DNA from: a virus
Direction: 5' to 3' (one strand)
Virus record (IMG/VR): IMGVR_UViG_3300046721_000197
Location: 1 to 51,860 of that record
Length of the DNA: 51,860 nt
A model generated the notes under the pieces. It was given only the letters and a program-made list of their open reading frames with translations, searched no databases and was not told the origin of the DNA. Both the position numbers and the translations under genes were made by a program. Shown in pieces: positions 47,860 to 51,860 of this stretch (position 1 is its first letter; the number at the start of each line of letters is the position of its first letter).

Positions 47860-48087
47860 ATGCCTAGCAAATCTGAATTGAAGCACATAGACCGCGCGCA
47901 CGACAAAGTAACCAAGCTCGATCGAATCATTGCGCTGGCGCAGCAAGACGCGGACCGCACCGGCAAGACGCTACTGATATTCAATCTCAACCCCTACTCG
48001 CCGCTGTACGTCATCCGCAATTTTACGGTTGCCGGCGCCAACAGCCGCGAGCTTGTGCGCGTGGTGACGCCGGGAGGTGTGTCATGA
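47860..48087 (+). CDS. Small hypothetical protein (75 aa)
   Basis: The ATG at 47860 follows GCGAGGACGAGGACA. The N-terminal half is a basic helix (ELKHIDRAHDKVTKLDRIIA), then a beta part (TLLIFNLNPYSPLYVIRNF). It overlaps the next gene by 4 bases. Only 32 bases separate it from hammerhead 2. Confidence 0.6.
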   Translation: MPSKSELKHIDRAHDKVTKLDRIIALAQQDADRTGKTLLIFNLNPYSPLYVIRNFTVAGANSRELVRVVTPGGVS

Positions 48088-48287
48088 TGGTAAAGATTTA
48101 CGATTACGACAACAACGACAACGAAACATTGCGCGGTCAATGTGATTTGCGCGACTGCTTCCCAGACGCTGCAGAGCATCGTGACCCTGAATACTTCCAT
48201 GCTCTTTCTGAGTTGACCAAGGCCGGCCGCTATTGGGTTGGCGGTGGCGCCGGGCCGCTTGTGCTGTTGATGGCGGTGCGATCATGA
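48084..48287 (+). CDS. Small hypothetical protein (67 aa)
   Basis: ATGATG at 48084 follows GGGAGG. The sequence begins VKIYDYDNNDNETLRGQCDL and ends in GGGAGPLVLLMAVRS. It overlaps both neighbours by 4 bases. The family is not recognised. Confidence 0.6.
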   Translation: MMVKIYDYDNNDNETLRGQCDLRDCFPDAAEHRDPEYFHALSELTKAGRYWVGGGAGPLVLLMAVRS

Positions 48288-48469
48288 AAACAGATCAAGG
48301 CCCACCGACGCAGGCCGAGGTTGAGGCCATCTCGCGCGAGCTGACCGAGGCGCACCCGGGACGCTCTTCCACCACCGCCGACCTATGCCACCGCGCCGCT
48401 GTCATGATCGCGCGGCTCGAGCGGGCCTGGCTGGAGGCTCGCGACCACAAGGACGAAACGGGGAACTGA
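48284..48469 (+). CDS. Small hypothetical protein (61 aa)
   Basis: Helical protein with PTQAEVEAISRELTEAHPGR and AAVMIARLERAWLEARDHKD. The last six codons and the stop lie inside hammerhead 3, so translating ribosomes would disturb the ribozyme until they terminate. This links translation and cleavage. Confidence 0.6.
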   Translation: MKTDQGPPTQAEVEAISRELTEAHPGRSSTTADLCHRAAVMIARLERAWLEARDHKDETGN

Positions 48470-48507
48470 TCTCCCCGTCCTGCCGTGACGCGGCAGCTGA
48501 TGAGTCC
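48451..48507 (+). ncRNA. Type II hammerhead ribozyme 3
   Basis: GGAC-GAAA (48451-48458), stem III ACGGGGA/TCCCCGT (48458-48464, 48472-48478), GTC ending at 48479, stem I CTGCCG/CGGCAG (48480-48496), CTGATGA (48497-48503) and GTCC (48504-48507). All core residues are present. The stop codon of the upstream gene (48467-48469) falls in the stem III loop. Predicted cleavage is after C48479. Confidence 0.92.
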
Positions 48508-48556
48508 AGTAGACCCAACCGCCGCATGGCGCGGCACATAGCAAGGACCAACGAAC

Positions 48557-48871
48557 ATGATGAAACGATTATTGCTTGCAAGCACGCTGCTGTTGCCTGT
48601 TGCGGCGCATGCGACCCCGCTGGACCAGGCGAACACGCTCGCCTTTATAAAGGAGGCAATGGCAACTTGTCTGGCGGGAATGAACAACAACAACGCTTAT
48701 TGCAGTTGTTACGTCCTCGCCGCCGCCAACCGGAGCACGATGGAGGACGGCACATACTTCATCGCAAACGGAAAACTTCCGGCCGATTACGTCGAGCGCG
48801 TTGCCAAGCCATCAATAGCGGATTGCCTGAAGCCACCCGTATCCGACAAAAATTGGTGGCAAGTCTGGTAA
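48557..48871 (+). CDS. Small exported Cys-containing protein (104 aa)
   Basis: Residues 1-19 are a signal peptide (MKRLLLASTLLLPVAAHA) with an Ala-x-Ala cleavage site. The mature part has four cysteines (MATCLAGMNNNNAYCSCYVL and DCLKPP), likely disulfide-bonded in the periplasm. The leader is GCAAGGACCAACGAAC, a variant of the regional consensus, preceded by hairpin GCCGCATGGCGCGGC. The function is unknown. Confidence 0.65.
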   Translation: MMKRLLLASTLLLPVAAHATPLDQANTLAFIKEAMATCLAGMNNNNAYCSCYVLAAANRSTMEDGTYFIANGKLPADYVERVAKPSIADCLKPPVSDKNWWQVW

Positions 48872-48881
48872 ACGGCGGGGC

Positions 48882-48912
48882 GGGCCGGCGGGATTGGCGT
48901 CCCGGCCGGCCC
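48882..48912 (+). terminator. GC-rich hairpin after the exported-protein gene
   Basis: GGGCCGGC (48882-48889) pairs with GCCGGCCC (48905-48912), extended by GGG/CCC nearer the loop. It lies 10 bases after the stop codon. There is no T run, so it may be a 3'-protecting or attenuating hairpin rather than a true terminator. Confidence 0.45.
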
Positions 48913-49083
48913 TATCCTTCCGCGGGCTAGGCTGCCGCGAGGACCGAAGCAGCCGGCCCGGCGGACGGAATGATTAAACATTAACAGAGGCCGCCGCTCT
49001 TGCGCCATATGGCGCTGTGCGCAATATTACCGGAACCGGGGCGGCCTTGGCGGGCGCCCGCAACAAGCGAGGACGATAAAACA

Positions 49084-49320
49084 ATGACTGATGATGTCCT
49101 GGACTTCTTGCGCGAACGATTTGCGCGTGTGGATAGGCGATTCGACGACATTGAAAAACGGATGGACAGCATCGAACACAATGTGCGCGAGCTTTCCTAT
49201 GGACAGACGGTGCTGACCGAGATGGTGTTGCGGCTCGCCCGCGACATGGTGCAGATGAAGGACATGCTGGGCCGCCTGGACAACCGGCTCGCGCGCTTGG
49301 AGACGGCGACGGCGCCTTGA
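49084..49320 (+). CDS. Coiled-coil protein (78 aa)
   Basis: GCGAGGACGATAAAACA precedes the ATG. The protein is one long heptad helix (FLRERFARVDRRFDDIEKRM; LTEMVLRLARDMVQMKDMLG; RLDNRLARLETA), the pattern of small phage accessory proteins. Its stop is one base before hammerhead 4. Confidence 0.65.
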   Translation: MTDDVLDFLRERFARVDRRFDDIEKRMDSIEHNVRELSYGQTVLTEMVLRLARDMVQMKDMLGRLDNRLARLETATAP

Positions 49321-49321
49321 A

Positions 49322-49384
49322 GGACGAAACCGGCGGCTACTAGGCCTTGCCGGTCGCACCGTGAATGCGGTGCCTGACGAGTCC
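49322..49384 (+). ncRNA. Type II hammerhead ribozyme 4
   Basis: GGAC-GAAA (49322-49329), stem III ACCGGC/GCCGGT (49329-49334, 49449 region excluded; 3' arm 49349-49354) with a foldable loop, GTC ending at 49355, stem I GCACCG/CGGTGC (49356-49373), CTGACGA (49374-49380) and GTCC (49381-49384). The upstream stop codon ends at 49320. Predicted cleavage is after C49355. Confidence 0.92.
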
Positions 49385-49439
49385 AGTTCCGACTCTAACG
49401 AACGCCGCATTGGCGCGGCGCACAAGCGAGGACGAAACC

Positions 49440-49559
49440 ATGAGAACTATCCTTACCGTGCTGTCGATTGTTGCTGGTCTTGCTGCGGCTACGGCGCCGG
49501 CGCACGCCGATTGCCGCTGGGAATGGAACGGCAATGGCTGGCAGCAAATCTGCCGCTGA
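49440..49559 (+). CDS. Very small exported protein (39 aa)
   Basis: The ATG at 49440 follows GCGAGGACGAAACC. Residues 1-22 are a signal peptide (RTILTVLSIVAGLAAATAPA, then HA). The mature peptide is only about 17 residues (DCRWEWNGNGWQQICR) with two cysteines able to form one disulfide. Such Trp-rich secreted mini-proteins occur in rhizobial genomes. A periplasmic signalling or toxin-like role is conceivable but unproven. Confidence 0.6.
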   Translation: MRTILTVLSIVAGLAAATAPAHADCRWEWNGNGWQQICR

Positions 49560-49563
49560 TTGA

Positions 49564-49606
49564 CGTTTCGCCTCCGCGCATCCTCCGGGGTGCGCGGCAC
49601 GAAACG
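49564..49606 (+). terminator. Long stem-loop after the mini-protein gene
   Basis: CGTTTCG (49564-49570) pairs with CGAAACG (49600-49606), and CCGCGCATCC (49574-49583) pairs with GGGTGCGCGG (49588-49597) around a TCCG loop. The stem has 17 pairs with a small internal loop. No T run follows; it may protect the 3' end or control the next gene, whose GGAG site starts 7 bases later. Confidence 0.6.
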
Positions 49607-49625
49607 CCAAGGAGCACTAACTCGA

Positions 49626-49826
49626 ATGACCGTCATGATGGCAAAGCTCTACGCTGCATTGCGGGCCGGCAACGTGCCGGACGAGATAGCGCGCGCCGCT
49701 GCCGAAGAGGCCGCCGGCTATGAAAACCGGGCCGGCAAGATCGAAACTGATCTGACGGTCTTGAAATGGATGGTCGGCACCAACATGGCGATGACAAGCG
49801 CAATCCTGTTCAAGATGTTTGCTTGA
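49626..49826 (+). CDS. Small protein with C-terminal hydrophobic helix (66 aa)
   Basis: The ATG at 49626 is preferred (AAGGAG 14 bases upstream) over 49560. The sequence is AKLYAALRAGNVPDEIARAA, then ETDLTVLKWMVGTNMAMTSA and ILFKMFA. The end resembles the membrane anchor of DUF1640-like coiled-coil proteins. It may be one subunit of a small membrane complex with the next two genes. Confidence 0.55.
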   Translation: MTVMMAKLYAALRAGNVPDEIARAAAEEAAGYENRAGKIETDLTVLKWMVGTNMAMTSAILFKMFA

Positions 49827-49844
49827 AAGTGCCCAGAGGACCAA

Positions 49845-50075
49845 ATGCCAGACATCGATCCAATTGACGCGCGCGAGCAGACCGTTCGCATCGACAAGAT
49901 GCTGACGGAGATCCATCGCAACTTTGCCGAATCGGATCGCCGACACCAGGAAATGCGCCATGCGCCGTGGCAAGTTCGGGACTATGTCCCCGCATTTGCC
50001 GGCATGACCGCAGGCGCCGCGCTGTTGGCGGCCGGCGTCGCGCTCGGCGCCACAATCGTAAAACTGTTTGGGTGA
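49845..50075 (+). CDS. Small membrane protein (76 aa)
   Basis: The N-terminal half is helical and charged (EQTVRIDKMLTEIHRNFAES). A hydrophobic segment follows at the C-terminus (AGMTAGAALLAAGVALGATI). The layout, coiled coil plus C-terminal anchor, also seen in the previous gene, suggests a paired membrane complex. A holin-like function cannot be ruled out. Confidence 0.6.
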   Translation: MPDIDPIDAREQTVRIDKMLTEIHRNFAESDRRHQEMRHAPWQVRDYVPAFAGMTAGAALLAAGVALGATIVKLFG

Positions 50076-50080
50076 CCGAA

Positions 50081-50305
50081 ATGAAATACGAGGACGACCT
50101 CTCGGAAGTTGAACTCTTTGAATTAGAGCTCTCGCAAGCGTATGCGGCAGAAGAGCATGAACGCAACCGCACCAATCTGTATGCAGTTCTCACCGTGCTT
50201 CTGCTGCTCTTGTCGCCGCTCTTGCTGTGGGCATGGCCCGTTATTGCACCGATTGCATTTGTCGGCTGCATGATCGCGTCATCGCGAAGAACCTCGATCA
50301 AATGA
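50081..50305 (+). CDS. Small two-pass membrane protein (74 aa)
   Basis: The ATG at 50081 begins KYEDDLSEVELFELELSQAY, an acidic helix, followed by YAVLTVLLLLLSPLLLWAWP and IAPIAFVGCMIASS, two adjacent hydrophobic segments. It ends in basic residues. It overlaps the next gene by 4 bases. Possible holin, on topology only. Confidence 0.6.
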   Translation: MKYEDDLSEVELFELELSQAYAAEEHERNRTNLYAVLTVLLLLLSPLLLWAWPVIAPIAFVGCMIASSRRTSIK

Positions 50306-50664
50306 CCGCCGAAATCGAGCGGCTGCGCGCCGAACGCGATGACCTGATGAAGGCCAACGCGCTGTTGCACGCGCTGATCGGCAACCGCGAGGCCGAGATC
50401 GAACGGCTTAAGACTGACAAAGACGTGCTCCACTACTCGCAGGAGCGCAATGCCGCTTACGAGCGTGATATTGCTGCGCTGGAGGCCGAGATCGAACGGC
50501 TGCGGATCGACTTGGCCACCTATAGCAAAGAAACAGAGGCGACCGAAAACCGCATTATCGATGCGGAGTTCAAAGCACAAGAGTTGAAGGCCGAGATCAG
50601 GCAGCTGTGGGCGGTGATCAAGGGCTTCGTAAAATACACCCTTGAGCAGAAATCCCCACCCTAG
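50302..50664 (+). CDS. Coiled-coil protein (120 aa)
   Basis: The start overlaps the membrane protein's stop. It is a continuous coiled coil (EIERLRAERDDLMKANALLH; AEIERLKTDKDVLHYSQERN; ERDIAALEAEIERLRIDLAT). EIERL is repeated three times. It ends 2 bases before the stop of the convergent gene, so the two operons meet here. A spanin-like or scaffold role is not supported by a signal peptide. Confidence 0.6.
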   Translation: MTAEIERLRAERDDLMKANALLHALIGNREAEIERLKTDKDVLHYSQERNAAYERDIAALEAEIERLRIDLATYSKETEATENRIIDAEFKAQELKAEIRQLWAVIKGFVKYTLEQKSPP

Positions 50665-50666
50665 AC

Positions 50667-51437
50667 TTACTTCTCCCGGCGCAGGAATGCCGGTATGTCC
50701 GGCAGCTCGAACGGAGCGACAGCCGCCTTGGAGGGCTTCGCGGCTGGCTCGGGTGGCAGTTGCGGCCTCGGCTTCTCGGCTGGCGCCATGGCCACCGGGG
50801 TGACCTGGGTGACCGGGATGTTGAGCGGATTGGGATTGCGAACCGGGCTCCCCCGCTTGTGCTGCGGTATGACTACCGGCGCCTCGGGGTTAAGTTCGTT
50901 ATGCCGGCCGACCCAATTGCGGATCGTCTGCTTCGGTATCCCGAATTGATCCGCAAGCTCGGCCGGATGCTTCCCGGAGCGGACCAATTCCACGACTTGC
51001 CGCTTGAATGCCGGCCAGCCGATCTTCGGCCGCCGCACCTGCCGCACCCCCAGCTCGGCCCGTCTTTTCTCGTCGGCGGTCGGCGGCTTCTTGTGCCGGG
51101 CATCGCGGCAGAAGCCATGCACCTGCTCGCGGTAGCCGCCCGCCGTTATGCCGTGGATGCGGTGCGACGACCACCCGAGCTCGATCATGATCTTGGTCAG
51201 CCGCTGGTAGTGCTCGTTCTTGCGCTTGCCCATCGGCACCTTGAGGATGTCGAGCAACGACTGCGCCGTGACCCGCTCGATCCCGTCATGATCGACCACC
51301 CCCTTGGCCCGCTCGAGGATCGGCACCCAGACGTCGGCGTTGCGGTTCTCCAGCCGCACCTTCTCGGAATCAAGCCGCTCCAGCCACGACAACGGAAAGT
51401 TCGGGACTAGGTCGTCGCCTTGCTGTGCATCGCTCAT
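50667..51437 (-). CDS. DNA-binding protein, candidate small terminase (256 aa)
   Basis: The middle part (AQSLLDILKVPMGKRKNEHY; RLTKIMIELGWSSHRIHGIT; GGYREQVHGFCRD) is a winged-helix-like segment also seen in phage replication and packaging proteins. Residues about 145-180 (FKRQVVELVRSGKHPAELAD, then QFGIPKQTIRNWVGRH) are a homeodomain-like helix-turn-helix of the kind used by small terminase subunits. The C-terminus is Pro-rich. It runs opposite to the early genes. I rate the terminase call as moderate because the large subunit is not in the window. Confidence 0.5.
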   Translation of the reverse strand: MSDAQQGDDLVPNFPLSWLERLDSEKVRLENRNADVWVPILERAKGVVDHDGIERVTAQSLLDILKVPMGKRKNEHYQRLTKIMIELGWSSHRIHGITAGGYREQVHGFCRDARHKKPPTADEKRRAELGVRQVRRPKIGWPAFKRQVVELVRSGKHPAELADQFGIPKQTIRNWVGRHNELNPEAPVVIPQHKRGSPVRNPNPLNIPVTQVTPVAMAPAEKPRPQLPPEPAAKPSKAAVAPFELPDIPAFLRREK

Positions 51438-51440
51438 TAG

Positions 51441-51710
51441 TCACAACCTGAATAGTTGATGCCATTTGTCGCGGTGCTCATCCCCCGGCGCGGGCTCGAC
51501 GCGTTCGTTCGAGCCCGCTGTGCCCCACGTCGCTAGATAACGGTCCAGCTCGGACGGCGGGATAACCAAAACATTGTTGTAGGGAACCGCGCGGATTTCG
51601 CCGTTTCTGACCGCGTTGCGGATCCCGCTCGACGTCTGATCTACCTCGCGGGCGAACTGAGAGATCGTGTAGCCGGGCCGCCGGGGGGGCCGACGTTTGC
51701 GCGGTCGCAT
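51441..51710 (-). CDS. Excisionase-like/MerR-type HTH protein (89 aa)
   Basis: Residues about 12-60 (PGYTISQFAREVDQTSSGIR, then NAVRNGEIRAVPYNNVLVIP and PSELDRYLATWG) match the helix-turn-helix 17 pattern of excisionase-like proteins, where a helix is followed by a wing and a closing helix. The N-terminus is basic. It lies 3 bases upstream of the candidate small terminase on the same strand, so both may be co-transcribed. Its role there, regulatory or architectural, is unknown. Confidence 0.6.
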   Translation of the reverse strand: MRPRKRRPPRRPGYTISQFAREVDQTSSGIRNAVRNGEIRAVPYNNVLVIPPSELDRYLATWGTAGSNERVEPAPGDEHRDKWHQLFRL

Positions 51711-51740
51711 TGCCGCCTCCTCGCTCAGTTAGCCGTTGAC

Positions 51741-51860
51741 TCAGGTCCACCCAGCCGCCGATACCTGCCGCTCAACGGGCCGCTTGCGTGGCACCAGTCG
51801 GCGGGCATATTCTTGCACAAGGTTCCTATTCTGGGCCACCAAACACACATATTGCAAGCA
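51741..51860 (-). CDS. C-terminal end of a gene that continues beyond the window
   Basis: The minus-strand frame is open from the window edge to TGA at 51743-51741. The visible residues include CLVAQNRNLVQEYARRLVPR and RPVERQVSAAGWT. Basic helical composition supports coding. The product cannot be named from 39 residues. It is followed 30 bases later by the HTH gene on the same strand. Confidence 0.4.
   Translation of the reverse strand, partial: CLQYVCLVAQNRNLVQEYARRLVPRKRPVERQVSAAGWT

Noticed and set aside
50760-51410. Plus-strand 216-aa frame opposite the candidate small terminase
   Set aside because: The minus-strand product has HTH-like motifs; the plus-strand translation has none.

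Overview
This window is a large part of a temperate, probably short-tailed (podovirus-like) phage genome. The likely host is an alphaproteobacterium of the Hyphomicrobiales (Bradyrhizobium-like). That host call is an inference from high GC, the style of the small phage genes, the collagen-like fibre genes, and a site matching the alphaproteobacterial chromosomal parS consensus. Phage genes lie on both sides of the integrase, so the contig looks like a phage genome rather than a prophage integrated beside this integrase. I see no portal gene and no large terminase gene; they must lie outside the window.

Layout. (1) 1-27.7 kb, plus strand: virion genes. In order these are small proteins, a scaffold-like protein, the major capsid protein (MCP), adaptor-like proteins, collagen-like fibres and a large fibre, a large tail-like protein, three tandem paralogues, and a run of large proteins ending in a 1542-aa candidate ejection protein. 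(2) 27.7-28.0 kb: a noncoding segment with a parS-like palindrome, the probable attP region. (3) 28.0-38.3 kb, minus strand: integrase, small regulators, a PEP-CTERM-like exported protein, RecT, a YqaJ-type exonuclease, a ParB/sulfiredoxin-fold protein and a repressor. (4) 38.0-38.4 kb: a lambda-like switch. The repressor is flanked by two mirror-image promoter/operator pairs sharing a TTACC-N5-GGTAA operator. (5) 38.4-44.1 kb, plus strand: Cro-like protein, MT-A70 methyltransferase, a DUF3883-like putative nuclease, a VRR-NUC nuclease and a RecA-fold helicase. (6) 44.1-44.8 kb: repeat-rich noncoding DNA, a candidate origin. (7) 44.8-50.7 kb, plus strand: many small genes, several separated by hammerhead ribozymes. 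(8) 50.7-51.9 kb, minus strand: DNA-binding proteins, one a candidate small terminase.

Two RNA-based systems stand out. First, the MCP gene (3489-6189) is split into six exons. Four intervening sequences have recognisable group I cores, and one of these carries a LAGLIDADG endonuclease. The fifth is only 33 nt, yet it has a 9-bp P1, a P10 and a terminal G. Removing all five gives a continuous 335-aa protein. Second, four complete type II hammerhead ribozymes sit at the stop codons of small genes between 46.3 and 49.4 kb, each upstream of a gene with a recurrent ribosome-binding leader. They are predicted to cut the polycistronic transcript between genes.

All protein family names come from recognising motifs by eye. 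No database search was run.
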